A stretch of DNA of 64,000 nt. It comes from JANQOH01 sp965214495. GTDB taxonomy: Bacteria; Pseudomonadota; Alphaproteobacteria; UBA7887. The stretch covers positions 3,100,001 through 3,164,000 of the forward strand of contig OZ243958.1 of the NCBI GenBank assembly GCA_965214495.1, given 5' to 3'. This document shows positions 44,370 to 53,349 of this stretch, in pieces (positions within the stretch are counted from its first letter, which is position 1; the number at the start of each line of letters is the position of its first letter). Under the pieces are notes generated by a model that saw only the letters and a list, made by a program, of their open reading frames with translations, was not told the DNA's origin and made no database searches. The translations under genes were made by a program, and so were the position numbers.

Positions 44370-45401
44370 ATGCATTCTTCCACTAGTCCGATATCCGTCG
44401 AGGACGAAACGATCGCGTCCGGTTCGACGACAATCCCGGCAGTCGACGAACGGCCGCGGTGGACGCGGAATTATCAGCACGCTCTGCTCGACGGTCATCG
44501 GTGGAAAGCGTACAGGCCGCGCGACGACGACATCCTCGTATGCACCGCCTACAAGGCGGGCACGACGTGGATGCAGAACATCTGTGCGTTGCTGGTGTTT
44601 CAGACGACGGAGTTCCCCGCGCCGCTGTCGGCGATCTCGCCGTGGCTCGAAGTTCCGCGTGTGCCGACCGACGATCTTATGGCGGCCCTGGAAGCGCAGA
44701 CGCACCGTCGCATCGTCAAAACCCACACGCCGCTGGACGGCATCCCGTATCACGACTCACCGAGCTATATCTTCATCGGCCGCGACCCGCGCGACGTCTT
44801 CATGTCGATGCTGGGGCACATCGCCAATACGAAGCCGGGCTCGCGGCTGGCGACCGGTGCGCCATCCTGGCCGCGCGACGAGATTCCCGCCGACCCGCGC
44901 GCGTTCTTCCGCAAGTGGATCACGACGCCCGGCATTCCATGGGAACGAGACGGCTGGCCGAGCTGGTCGGTGCTGAGCCACGCCCTCACTTTCTGGCGCC
45001 ATCGGGGGCGATCGAACGTTCACCTGTTTCACTACGCCGACCTCAAGGCCGACCTCGACGGGCAGATGCGCCGCGTTTCGGCGCTTCTGGACATCCCGAT
45101 CGACGAGGCGCAGTGGCCGCGGCTGGTCGAAGCTGCGCGCTTCGAGAGCATGAAGCGCAATGCCGAGCGAACCGTTGCCGGCGGCAACTGGCGCGATCCT
45201 GCGGCCTTCTTCGCAAAAGGAGAACACGGCCAGTGGCGCGGGGTGCTGGGCGGCGAAGAACTCGCTCTCTATCGCGCCGCCCTGCGCGAACGGCTCCCGC
45301 CCGATCTGGCCGACTGGCTGGAGAACGGCGGGGCGGGCAAATCGGCACGCCTGGCAGCGGTACCGCTCGAACCGGGTGGAGGGAAGGCCATGCCGCGATA
45401 G
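44370..45401 (+). CDS. PAPS-dependent sulfotransferase (cytosolic sulfotransferase-like)
   Basis: Transfers sulfate from PAPS to an unknown acceptor. The 343-residue protein has the Sulfotransfer_1 layout: 5'-phosphosulfate loop YKAGTTWMQ (61-69), catalytic histidine H119 in KTHTP, and 3'-phosphate-binding YIFIGRDPRDVFMS (133-146, with R138 and S146). A RESMKxN-type segment FESMKRNAE and the C-terminal WRGVLGGEELALYR come later. This resembles eukaryotic soluble sulfotransferases more than bacterial Stf types. The last 44 codons lie antisense to the lnt 3' end. The acceptor could be a lipid or a small molecule; the sequence does not say. Confidence 0.92.
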   Translation: MHSSTSPISVEDETIASGSTTIPAVDERPRWTRNYQHALLDGHRWKAYRPRDDDILVCTAYKAGTTWMQNICALLVFQTTEFPAPLSAISPWLEVPRVPTDDLMAALEAQTHRRIVKTHTPLDGIPYHDSPSYIFIGRDPRDVFMSMLGHIANTKPGSRLATGAPSWPRDEIPADPRAFFRKWITTPGIPWERDGWPSWSVLSHALTFWRHRGRSNVHLFHYADLKADLDGQMRRVSALLDIPIDEAQWPRLVEAARFESMKRNAERTVAGGNWRDPAAFFAKGEHGQWRGVLGGEELALYRAALRERLPPDLADWLENGGAGKSARLAAVPLEPGGGKAMPR

Positions 45402-46915
45402 CGCGCGGCGAAAAGAACGAGCACGCCGAGCGAGAACGTTACCGCCGGCGCGTTTCCGAAATACGAGAACGCCGTCGGGCGCGACCGGGGCGCCGGCAAT
45501 CCGGAATCGATGACCGCGGTTTCGCCGAGCGCCGATTTCGCGACGACCCGCCCGTAGGAGTCGATCACGCCGCTTATGCCCGTATTGGCGACACGCACCA
45601 GAGGCAGGCCTTCTTCGACGGCGCGCAACCGGGTCTGTTCGAAATGCTGATACGGTCCGGAACTGATGCCGTACCAGGCATCGTTGGTGACGTTCAACAG
45701 CCATTCCGGGCGCACGGCCGGGCCGACCACGTCGCCTGGAAAGATCGCTTCGTAACAAATCAGCGGACCGAAGGGCGGTGCGCCGGGCGCTTCCAGGGTC
45801 TGCGGTCCTGGCCCCCGTGAGAAGCCGGAAGCCCATTCGCCGAGCCCGGCGGTCAGAAAAACTCCCCGGAACGGCGAATATTCACCGAACGGCACCAGAT
45901 GAAATTTATCGTATGCGCCGACCACGCGGCCGGCATCGTCGAGCGCTTGCAAGCTGTTCCATATCCTGGGAGGCTGATCGGATCCGAACCCGGTTCGCAC
46001 GGCGCCGGCGAGCAGCGCGCCGTTCGGGGGCACACTGCGCACCGCTTGCGTCCGCTCTTCGAATGCCGCGGACAGATCGTAGGGACTCGCGGTTTCGGGC
46101 CAGATGACGACCGTCGGCGGCAGCGAGGCAGGCGCTGTCGACAGATCGGCATGGCGGCGAAACCGATCGGCAATGAGATCTTCCCGCCATTTGTGATGTT
46201 GCGCGACGTTCGCCTGAACCAGACGCAGCCTCACGTCGGGCTGCATCGCCCCGTCGGCGCGCGCCAGCACGGTAAAACCGAACGCGCCGTTCACGACCAG
46301 GAGCGCCAGCGCGGCGACCGGAGTGCGCCAACTGCGGGCGCTGCCGGCAAACGCGGCCGGCGACGAAGCGGCGAACACGGTCAGCCAACCGAGACCGTAC
46401 ACCCCCACGACCGCGGCGAGTTGCGCCATCGCCGGCCACGGCGTCCACAGGTAGCCGGTGAGGTTCCACGGAAACCCGCCGAAGATCAGCGTCCCGCGCA
46501 ACCATTCGCCGAGCGTCCAGAGGCTCGCGAAAACAACGGGCCGCCAGGCGCCGTGCGGCGCCAGTGCGCGGTGGGCGGCGCACGCGGCGGCGACGAAAAG
46601 GGCGCAGGACGACGCCAGCGCGGCCACGGCGAACGGCGCCGCCCATGGAACGATGCCGGCAACCGAGAAAGCGTTGCCGACCCAGTAAAGTCCGGCGACG
46701 AAATGGGCGAGCCCGAACGCCATGCCGGTAGCGAAGGCGCCGCGCCAATTGCGCTCCCCCTCGACGAGCAGAACCAGCCCTGCGAGCCCGACCAACAGCG
46801 CCGGCGGCATGTGAACCGGCGCGAATGCGGCGCAGCAGAGCACGCCGAGTGCAACTGCCGCGGCGAGCCGGCGCCAACCTCGCAGCCCCGCCAGCCATGC
46901 GGCGAGACGATCCAC
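45269..46915 (-). CDS. lnt: Apolipoprotein N-acyltransferase
   Basis: Inner-membrane enzyme adding the third acyl chain to lipoproteins. The 548-residue protein has about seven N-terminal helices and a nitrilase-type periplasmic domain. The triad appears in order: Glu of VIWPETASP, Lys of DKFHLVPFGEYSP and Cys387 of LICYEAIFP. A final helix ends in LFAARYRG. About 40 extra Pro/Arg/Ser-rich residues follow before the stop, antisense to the sulfotransferase 3' end. The start chosen is GTG 46915, 9 bases after the corC stop; GTG 46948 inside corC is possible. It is the last gene of the miaB-phoH-ybeY-corC-lnt unit. Confidence 0.95.
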   Translation of the reverse strand: MDRLAAWLAGLRGWRRLAAAVALGVLCCAAFAPVHMPPALLVGLAGLVLLVEGERNWRGAFATGMAFGLAHFVAGLYWVGNAFSVAGIVPWAAPFAVAALASSCALFVAAACAAHRALAPHGAWRPVVFASLWTLGEWLRGTLIFGGFPWNLTGYLWTPWPAMAQLAAVVGVYGLGWLTVFAASSPAAFAGSARSWRTPVAALALLVVNGAFGFTVLARADGAMQPDVRLRLVQANVAQHHKWREDLIADRFRRHADLSTAPASLPPTVVIWPETASPYDLSAAFEERTQAVRSVPPNGALLAGAVRTGFGSDQPPRIWNSLQALDDAGRVVGAYDKFHLVPFGEYSPFRGVFLTAGLGEWASGFSRGPGPQTLEAPGAPPFGPLICYEAIFPGDVVGPAVRPEWLLNVTNDAWYGISSGPYQHFEQTRLRAVEEGLPLVRVANTGISGVIDSYGRVVAKSALGETAVIDSGLPAPRSRPTAFSYFGNAPAVTFSLGVLVLFAARYRGMAFPPPGSSGTAARRADLPAPPFSSQSARSGGSRSRRAAR

Positions 46916-46923
46916 CGCCGGGT

Positions 46924-47862
46924 TCAGGGCGTGCCGCAGTCGTCCGACGGGTGCGCGGACGCGGCAGGCCGGACTCGAACGCGCCGGATGCGCCGCGGAT
47001 CGGCTTCGAGAATCTCGAATGTCAGTCCACAATCGTGCGCGATGACCTCGCCGGCTTCGGGCACGCGCCCGGCGAGCGCGAAGATGAGACCGCCGAGCGT
47101 GTCGATTTGCTCGTCCCGCGCCGGCGGCAGCAAATCGACGTTCAGCCGCCGTTCGAGCACTTCGACGGGAACCCGCGCCGAGGCGTCGAAGCCGCCGTCG
47201 TCGCGCGCGGTCAGAACCGGCGGCGCGCCGCGGTCGTGTTCGTCTTCGATCTCGCCGACGATCTCCTCGACCAGGTCCTCGATCGTCACCAGACCGTCGA
47301 TCCCGCCATGCTCGTCGACCACCAGTGCCATGTGCAGCTTGGTTGTGCGCATCTGCCGCAACAATTTGCGGATGGGCATCGACGGCGGCACGAACGGGAT
47401 CGAGCGCGCGACGGCGGCAAGATCGAAGGGCTTGTCGCCGCGCCAGAAGGCGAGGAGATCGCGCACATGCACCATGCCGATGACATCGTCGAGCGAGTCG
47501 GTGAACACCGGCAGGCGCGAATGACCGGCTTTCCCCATCGTCGCCACGACCGACCCAAGGCTGGCGGACGCGGGCACGGCGACGATATCCGCGCGCGGCA
47601 CCATCACGTCCTCGACCCGCAAGTCGCCGAATTTGAGCAGGTTGCGCAGCATCGTGCGCTCTTGCTCGTCGCTCGCGGCCACTTCGTCCGCATGTTCCTC
47701 GATCAACTCCTCGACCGATTCCCGCAACGAACCCATGCGGCCGCTGAGACCGACCAGAGACCGCAACCAGTCGCCGAGAGCAGCAAACCGCCGCCCGCCG
47801 TCGCGGTCGTTCACCATTCGGTCATCGGTCCTTTCGGGTGCGCGCGCCGCGCCGCCGGTCAT
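46924..47862 (-). CDS. corC: CBS-domain protein of the CorC/HlyC family
   Basis: Cytosolic protein of 312 residues with a pair of CBS domains (about 75-205; VMVPRADIVAVPA, HSRLPVFTDSLDDVIGMVHV as one 20-residue stretch, VDEHGGIDGLVTIEDLVEEI as another) and a C-terminal CorC_HlyC domain (about 225-300; LGGLIFALAGRVPEAGE). Homologues are linked to magnesium/cobalt efflux, but in this operon its role in envelope or ribosome maintenance is unsettled. No membrane helix is seen. ATG 47862 overlaps the ybeY stop by ATGA; lnt follows. Confidence 0.94.
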   Translation of the reverse strand: MTGGAARAPERTDDRMVNDRDGGRRFAALGDWLRSLVGLSGRMGSLRESVEELIEEHADEVAASDEQERTMLRNLLKFGDLRVEDVMVPRADIVAVPASASLGSVVATMGKAGHSRLPVFTDSLDDVIGMVHVRDLLAFWRGDKPFDLAAVARSIPFVPPSMPIRKLLRQMRTTKLHMALVVDEHGGIDGLVTIEDLVEEIVGEIEDEHDRGAPPVLTARDDGGFDASARVPVEVLERRLNVDLLPPARDEQIDTLGGLIFALAGRVPEAGEVIAHDCGLTFEILEADPRRIRRVRVRPAASAHPSDDCGTP

Positions 47863-48359
47863 TCCCGCGCCTCCTCCGTGCGATACGGGTCGGCGATACC
47901 GATTCGCCGCAGGGCGCGCGCTTCCGCGCGCTCCATTCCGGCGGCTTCCCATTCGTCCTGGTGATCGTATCCGAGCAAGTGTAGCGTGCCATGCACCACG
48001 AGATGGCTTACGTGCTCCGCGATGGACAAGCGGGCGGCGCCGGCCTCGTCGATCACCGTTTCGCGGGCCAGTACGATGTCGCCAAGCACGCACGGCGCGC
48101 CCGGTGTGCGTGGCGCGGCGCAGGAGAAGGCCAGCACGTTGGTGGCCCCGGGACGGTTTCGATAACGACGATTCAGCGCGCCGACGGTCCCGTCGTCCGC
48201 GAGCAGGATGCTGAGTTCGCTCGCCCCGGCCGGCGGCGCCTCGGCAAGCGCCGCTTCGGCGGCGCGACGGCAGCAACCGGCGGGATCCGAAAGAGCGCCG
48301 CGCCATGCCGCGTCGTCGATCGCTACGTCTATGCGCGGCGTACTGTCGTCGTCGCTCAC
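47859..48359 (-). CDS. ybeY: Endoribonuclease YbeY
   Basis: Zinc-dependent single-strand endoribonuclease in 16S 3'-end maturation and ribosome quality control. The 166-residue protein carries the metal motif H-x3-H-x5-H in HLVVHGTLHLLGYDH (about 117-131). NRRYRNRPGATNVLAF and LGDIVLARETV lie before it. It starts at GTG 48359, overlapping the phoH stop as GTGA, and ends overlapping corC as ATGA, the usual phoH-ybeY-corC order. Confidence 0.97.
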   Translation of the reverse strand: MSDDDSTPRIDVAIDDAAWRGALSDPAGCCRRAAEAALAEAPPAGASELSILLADDGTVGALNRRYRNRPGATNVLAFSCAAPRTPGAPCVLGDIVLARETVIDEAGAARLSIAEHVSHLVVHGTLHLLGYDHQDEWEAAGMERAEARALRRIGIADPYRTEEARE

Positions 48360-49369
48360 GGTTCCGTCCCGGCGCGTCCGGCGGCTGCCTCGCGGTCGCG
48401 GTAGGCGCGGACGATACGGGTCACCAGATCGTGCCGCACCACGTCCGATTCGGAGAAGCGGACGACGCGGACGCCCGGAAGCCCGTCCGTCACTTCCAGG
48501 GCGTCCCTGAGGCCGGAGCGCGTGTTGGCCGGCAAGTCTATCTGGGTCAGGTCGCCGGTCACGACCATGCGTGCGTTCTCGCCGATGCGCGTGAGGAACA
48601 TCTTCATCTGCACCGGCGTGGTGTTCTGGCCTTCATCGAGGATGACGAACGCATTCGACAAGGTCCGACCGCGCATGAACGCCAGCGGTGCGACTTCGAT
48701 CTGACCGCTCCGCAGGCGGTCGATGACCCGATCCGCCGGCATCATATCGTGGAAGGCGTCATAGAGCGGGCGGAAATAGGGATCGACCTTTTCCTGCACG
48801 TCGCCCGGCAGGAAACCGAGGCGTTCGCCCGATTCGACCGCCGGACGCGACAGGATGATGCGCTCGATCCGTCCGCGCGTGAGCATCGCGACCGCGACCG
48901 CAACCGCCAGATACGTCTTGCCGGTTCCGGCGGGCCCGATTCCGAACACCAACTCGCTGTCGTGAAGGGCGCGCGTGTAAGCGGCCTGGGCGGGGGAGCG
49001 CGGCAGGATGCGCCGCTTCGGCGTGGAAACGACGGTTTCGTCGGCGACCAGCGGCGATATCGAGTCGTCCGTGTCCATGCCGCGCGCCAGGCGAAGGGCG
49101 CCATCGACCTCATGCGGCCCGACCGGTATCCCGCGCTTCAACATCTCGTATAGTTCGACGAGAACGACCTTGGCGTCGTTCGCCGCGTCCGGCGGACCCG
49201 AGATCGCCAGGCGATTGCCGCGGCTCGTCACCCAGACACCGAGCGTCTGCTCGATACGGGCGAGGTTGCGGTCGTGTTCACCGAACAGGACGCTGAGCAG
49301 CGCATTGTCGTCGAAACTCAGATAGAGCGGCGCCGCGCCGTCGCGGGTGGATTCGCGTGCTCGACTCAA
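48356..49369 (-). CDS. ybeZ: PhoH-like ATPase (YbeZ)
   Basis: Cytosolic PhoH-family ATPase that works with YbeY, with helicase-like activity reported for relatives. The 337-residue protein has an N-terminal KH-like region (about 20-95), P-loop GPAGTGKTYLAVAVAVA (about 144-160), LSRPAVESGERLGFLPGD and Walker B FVILDEGQNTTPVQMKMFL. The start is TTG 49369, which overlaps the miaB stop as TTGA; no nearby ATG or GTG fits the family N-terminus better. The stop overlaps ybeY by GTGA. Confidence 0.95.
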   Translation of the reverse strand: MSRARESTRDGAAPLYLSFDDNALLSVLFGEHDRNLARIEQTLGVWVTSRGNRLAISGPPDAANDAKVVLVELYEMLKRGIPVGPHEVDGALRLARGMDTDDSISPLVADETVVSTPKRRILPRSPAQAAYTRALHDSELVFGIGPAGTGKTYLAVAVAVAMLTRGRIERIILSRPAVESGERLGFLPGDVQEKVDPYFRPLYDAFHDMMPADRVIDRLRSGQIEVAPLAFMRGRTLSNAFVILDEGQNTTPVQMKMFLTRIGENARMVVTGDLTQIDLPANTRSGLRDALEVTDGLPGVRVVRFSESDVVRHDLVTRIVRAYRDREAAAGRAGTEP

Positions 49370-50739
49370 CCCGGCGCCTCCGCGACGGTTCCCGACAAGC
49401 TGTTCGCGAGGCGTGCGGTCACCCGAACGTCCACAAGATCGCCGATCCGGGCGCGTGTGTCGGCGACGTGGATCGCTTGCATGTAAGGCGTGCGGCCGAC
49501 TGCCTGCCCGGGGCGGCGGCCGGGACGTTCAAGAAGCACCGGAAGCGTGCGCCCGACCGTGCGCCGGTTGAAGGCTGCTTGCTGCGAGGCAAGCAGCGCC
49601 TGAAGCGCGGCGAGGCGTTCGCTCTTCACGTCTTCGGGCACCTGCGACCCGGCCACCGCTGCCGGCGTGCCGGGCCGCCGGCTGTATTTGAAGGCGAATG
49701 CGCCGGCGTAGCCGACCTCCGCCACCAACGCCGTCGTCTCGGCGAAGTCCCGGTCGGTCTCTCCCGGATAGCCGACGATGAAATCCGACGACAGGGCGAT
49801 GTCGGGCCGCGCGGCGCGAAGCCGATCCACCGTGCGGCGATAGTCGTCGCGGGTATGCCGCCGGTTCATCGCCGACAGGATGCGGTTCGAACCCGACTGC
49901 ACCGGCAGATGCAGGTAAGGCATCAGTTGCGGCACTTCGGCATGGGCGCGGATCAGCGCGTCGCTCATGTCGTTGGGGTGTGAGGTCGTGTAGCGCAAAC
50001 GGTCCAGACCGTCGATCGCGGCGAGCCGCGCGATCAGTTCGGCTAGCGTGGTCTCGCCGTCGCGCCAGGCGTTGACGTTCTGGCCGAGGAGTGTGATCTC
50101 GCGCACGCCGCCCGCGACGAGGCTCCGCGCTTCGGCGACGAGCGCTGCGACCGGACGCGACTCCTCCGCGCCCCGCGTGTAGGGCACCACGCAGAAAGTG
50201 CAAAACTTGTCGCAGCCTTCCTGAACCGTGAGGAAAGCACCGACCCCGGCAGCACCCGGCCGCGCCTCGGGCAGGGTGTCGAACTTCGAGACGGCGGGAA
50301 AGCTCGTATCGAGCACCGGCTGGCCGGCGGCGCGGCGTGCGCGGGCGACCATTTCCGGCAGACGATGATAGCTTTGCGGCCCGAGCACGATATCGACGAA
50401 CGGCGCCCGACGAATCATCTCGGCGCCTTCGGCCTGTGCCACGCATCCGGCGACCGCCAGGATCATGCGCCCGCCGGCGTCCGCTTTCGCCCGTTGCAGG
50501 ATCCGCAGGCGCCCGAGCTCCGAATACACCTTCTCGCTCGCCTTCTCGCGAATGTGACAGGTGTTGAGGAGCACCATGTCGGCGCCATCGGGCGCTTCGA
50601 CGGGGCGATAGCCGAGCGGCGCCAGAATCTCGCTCATGCGCTCGGAATCGTAAACGTTCATCTGGCAGCCATAGGTGCGCATATAGAGCGTGCGGGACGG
50701 TGGCACTTCGGTGTCCTGTCGAGGCGCTATCGAGGGCAT
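49366..50739 (-). CDS. miaB: tRNA-2-methylthio-N6-isopentenyladenosine37 synthase
   Basis: Radical-SAM methylthiotransferase modifying A37 of tRNAs that read UNN codons. The 457-residue protein has the N-terminal cluster cysteines in RTYGCQMNVYDSERM, NTCHIREKASEKVY and AVAGCVAQAEG. The radical-SAM motif CDKFCTFCVVPYTRG starts near residue 165, and a C-terminal TRAM domain follows (about 380-450). It starts at ATG 50739; its stop overlaps the phoH-like TTG start. Upstream lies a 388-base spacer and then olsA, so it may have its own promoter. Confidence 0.97.
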   Translation of the reverse strand: MPSIAPRQDTEVPPSRTLYMRTYGCQMNVYDSERMSEILAPLGYRPVEAPDGADMVLLNTCHIREKASEKVYSELGRLRILQRAKADAGGRMILAVAGCVAQAEGAEMIRRAPFVDIVLGPQSYHRLPEMVARARRAAGQPVLDTSFPAVSKFDTLPEARPGAAGVGAFLTVQEGCDKFCTFCVVPYTRGAEESRPVAALVAEARSLVAGGVREITLLGQNVNAWRDGETTLAELIARLAAIDGLDRLRYTTSHPNDMSDALIRAHAEVPQLMPYLHLPVQSGSNRILSAMNRRHTRDDYRRTVDRLRAARPDIALSSDFIVGYPGETDRDFAETTALVAEVGYAGAFAFKYSRRPGTPAAVAGSQVPEDVKSERLAALQALLASQQAAFNRRTVGRTLPVLLERPGRRPGQAVGRTPYMQAIHVADTRARIGDLVDVRVTARLANSLSGTVAEAPG

Positions 50740-51127
50740 TCTACCTCTCGCACGCGCCGCGGGCGCCGTCGCATCGCGGTCGGACCGCGTGTGAGCGCCG
50801 CATTCGAACCGAATTCACCGACTCCCGCATCGCTGCCGCGCCCGCGACGATCGCAGTTAGCGCCCGGAGATCCATCGGTCAGCGTTCCATGGATGCGTCC
50901 ATGCGTTCGATCACCGTCTCCATGTCGGCCATGTCCGCACTCGCGTCTGCAACGAAGCTCCTGTCGCATCTCCGCTACGCCGGAACCCCCTTTGTCACGG
51001 TATCCCGACACTTTCAACCCGGCGGCGGCGGCGTTCAAGCCCGTCAAACCGGACCGGAAGCGGTCGAGAACGACGCCGACGGCCGGCCCGGAGCGGAAGA
51101 CTTGACCGTCGGCCCCACGCCCATCGT
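50740..51127 (-). other. Intergenic region between olsA and miaB
   Basis: These 388 bases separate two same-strand genes. A small inverted repeat ATGGA-tgcg-TCCAT lies at 50888-50901. Minus-strand translation of about 51040-51000 reads SGLTGLNAAAAGLKVSG, which faintly recalls the N-terminus of flagellar rod/hook proteins, but no intact frame follows. It presumably holds the miaB promoter; I could not identify boxes. Confidence 0.35.
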
Positions 51128-51949
51128 TCAAATTCGCACGCCGCCCGGCCGGCGGCCGGCGAGCAGCGCGGACAACCCGTCCGCGACCTTGTCTTCGCAC
51201 GCCCGCGCCAGCGCCTTGCGCGATCCGTAGCGTTCGATGGTCACCGGTTCATGCAGCCAGACATCGGCGCGCGCACCGCCCAGCGCCAGGAGGCGCCACA
51301 GATGACCCACCAGGCCCATTTCCCCATACCACGCGATATACGGGCGCTCGCGACGGCTCATGGGCAGGTTCCTGAAACCGGTGTAGGCGATGGATACCGG
51401 CTGCACCGTGAGCGGCTTCCCGGCCACCGGTTGTTGTGCGACCGCGAAGAACGTGCTGTTGAACGGCAACACCCGGTTGCCGTCACCGCTCGTTCCCTCG
51501 GGGAACAGGATCAGACTGCCGCCTTGTTCGAGGCGCACGCGCATTTCGTTGCGGTGATGGCCGCTCCGGCTCGCCCGGCGCTCGATGAAGACCGTCCGCG
51601 CCAGTTTCGCCAGCAGCCCGAAAAGCGGCCAGCCGGCAACTTCGGCCTTGGCGACGAAGGCGCTGTCGAGCACGCATGACAGGATGACGATATCGGCCCA
51701 CGAGGCATGATTGCACACATACAGGGTCGGCGGCGCGTGCGCCGACCGCCCCGTCACCCGAATGTCGATGCCGGCCATCCGGCTGACGCCGCGATGGTAG
51801 AGGCGTGGAATGCGCCGCGACAGGGGCAGCCGCAGCGCCAGCGCGCCCGCCTGGACCGGAATCAGCGCGCCGGTCCATGCCAGCAACGCCGCCGCGACGG
51901 CAGCGGCGCGCAGATGCGGCAGAAGTTCCACGGGCCTCGAAGCGGTCAA
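51128..51949 (-). CDS. olsA: Lyso-ornithine lipid/1-acylglycerol-phosphate acyltransferase (PlsC family)
   Basis: Membrane acyltransferase of 273 residues. Placed after olsB, it most likely acylates lyso-ornithine lipid to ornithine lipid, although PlsC activity on lysophosphatidate is also possible. An N-terminal helix (about 12-35) precedes the family motifs: NHASWADIVIL (NHxxxxD), VFIERRASRSGHH and LILFPEGTSGDGNRVLPFNS (20 residues; FPEG). TTG 51949 overlaps the olsB stop as TTGA, the local pattern; GTG 51931 is the alternative. Confidence 0.9.
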   Translation of the reverse strand: MTASRPVELLPHLRAAAVAAALLAWTGALIPVQAGALALRLPLSRRIPRLYHRGVSRMAGIDIRVTGRSAHAPPTLYVCNHASWADIVILSCVLDSAFVAKAEVAGWPLFGLLAKLARTVFIERRASRSGHHRNEMRVRLEQGGSLILFPEGTSGDGNRVLPFNSTFFAVAQQPVAGKPLTVQPVSIAYTGFRNLPMSRRERPYIAWYGEMGLVGHLWRLLALGGARADVWLHEPVTIERYGSRKALARACEDKVADGLSALLAGRRPGGVRI

Positions 51950-52770
51950 ACGCCGCCGTCGCGAAACAACGGATTGCGTCCGTAGTGATGTAGATAGCGG
52001 GCGGTCACGAGGTCCGTCTTCACCACGATACAGACGTCGGTGGTGCGGAATTGCCGGTCGATCACCGCGCCGTCGCCGACGAAGCCGCCAAGACGCAGAT
52101 ACCCTTTGATCAACGGCGGCAGGGCAAGCCGGGCGGCGCGCGGGTCCACATCCTCCTGCGGCAGGCGGTTCATGGCGGTGTAGAGCGCCGGCAGCGCGCG
52201 CGGGCGCAGTTCCGGCGGCGCCAGGTGCCGATGATGCAGCCAGGACAAGGGCAGCGCCAGCCGTGCGGCATCGACCCCCGGCATGGACGCGCAACCGAAC
52301 ATCAGCTTCACGTCGTAATAGAAGACGTAGGCCGCGATACCGCGCCACAGCAGGGTCATGATCGCGCGATTGCGATATTCGCGGGCGACGCACGAGCGCC
52401 CCAGTTCCATGATCTCGCCGCGCGTCGCGAGCAGAGCCGCAATGTCGTATTCGCCGGCGGTATAGAATCCGCGATGCTTCTCCGCTTCGCTGCGTCGGTT
52501 GAGGCGATAGGTCCCGATGATCGACCGGTGCGGGTGCGTCTGTTCGTGATCGACGACCAGCAAGTGGTCCCAATACGGGTCGAAAGCGTCGATATCGCGG
52601 CGGGCGCGGGTGGCGTCGGGGCTCGCGACCGCGCCCATCTCTTCGTAGAAAATGCGATAGCGCAGCGCCTGGGCGGCGTCGATCTCGGTATCCGAACGCG
52701 CGAGGCGCACTTCCAGGCTGCCCGCGTGGATACCGCCGAACGGATCGTCGAAGGTCTCGGCCGCGCTCAT
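51946..52770 (-). CDS. olsB: L-ornithine N-alpha-acyltransferase (OlsB-like GNAT)
   Basis: Transfers a 3-hydroxyacyl chain from ACP to the alpha-amino group of ornithine, the first step of ornithine-lipid synthesis. The 274-residue GNAT-type protein shows ALRYRIFYEEMGA (about 35-47), YRLNRRSEAE, ELGRSCVAREYRNRAIMTLL (20 residues) and LMFGCASMPGVD, characteristic of OlsB. The next gene is a PlsC-type acyltransferase with an overlapping start, matching the known olsB-olsA pair. It follows fur by 42 bases. ATG 52770 is a natural start. Confidence 0.92.
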   Translation of the reverse strand: MSAAETFDDPFGGIHAGSLEVRLARSDTEIDAAQALRYRIFYEEMGAVASPDATRARRDIDAFDPYWDHLLVVDHEQTHPHRSIIGTYRLNRRSEAEKHRGFYTAGEYDIAALLATRGEIMELGRSCVAREYRNRAIMTLLWRGIAAYVFYYDVKLMFGCASMPGVDAARLALPLSWLHHRHLAPPELRPRALPALYTAMNRLPQEDVDPRAARLALPPLIKGYLRLGGFVGDGAVIDRQFRTTDVCIVVKTDLVTARYLHHYGRNPLFRDGGV

Positions 52771-52812
52771 CGGGGCTTCGTTCCGGCGCCGGGGAAACGC
52801 CGGGCGGCAGTG

Positions 52813-53256
52813 TCAGCCATCGTCGTTGCCGGTCGGCACGCCGTATAGTTCGAGCCGGTGGCTGACCAGCCGGTAGCCGAGCTTTTCCGCGACCCTGGAT
52901 TGCAGCCGCTCGATCTCGTCGTCGCGAAATTCGAGCACTTTACCGGACGAGATGTCGATCAGGTGATCGTGATGCTCGGTCCCCGCCTCTTCGTAACGCG
53001 CGCGACCGTGCCCGAAGTCATGGCGTTCGAGCACATCGGCCTCTTCGAACAGGCGAACCGTCCGGTAAACGGTCGCCATGCTGATCCGTGGATCGATCCT
53101 CGTCGCACGACGAAAGACCGCATTGGCGTCCGGGTGATCGGTGGATTCCGAAATGACGCGCGCGATGACCCGACGCTGGTCGGTCATCTTGAGGCCCCTG
53201 TCGATACACAGGCGCTCGACTCGCGAGGGTTCCCGATCCATCTCCGCTCGCTGCAT
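52813..53256 (-). CDS. fur: Fur-family metal-responsive regulator
   Basis: Transcription factor of the Fur superfamily, 147 residues, likely sensing iron (or manganese, as Mur does in some alphaproteobacteria). The winged-helix region contains HPDANAVFRRATRIDPRIS and MATVYRTVRLFEEADVLERH (20 residues), and the dimerisation/metal region contains EEAGTEHHDHLIDISSGKVL (20 residues). There is no cysteine-rich tail. The start is uncertain: ATG 53256 was used, and ATG 53241 or a longer frame to 53325 is possible. It lies 93 bases after ribA and 42 before olsB on the same strand. Confidence 0.93.
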   Translation of the reverse strand: MQRAEMDREPSRVERLCIDRGLKMTDQRRVIARVISESTDHPDANAVFRRATRIDPRISMATVYRTVRLFEEADVLERHDFGHGRARYEEAGTEHHDHLIDISSGKVLEFRDDEIERLQSRVAEKLGYRLVSHRLELYGVPTGNDDG

Positions 53257-53349
53257 CGCTGGTTCGGCGCACTCGCCGCCGACCGTCAACACGTGGACTA
53301 TAGCTGGAACCGGCGTGTCGAACAACCGGGCGGGTCCGCGCCCGCGCGA

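Noticed and set aside
50990..51127. Possible flagellar rod-protein remnant (SGLTGLNAAAAGLKVSG) on the minus strand
   Set aside because: Similarity is limited to one short Ala/Gly-rich stretch and no continuing frame supports it; no flagellar genes are near.
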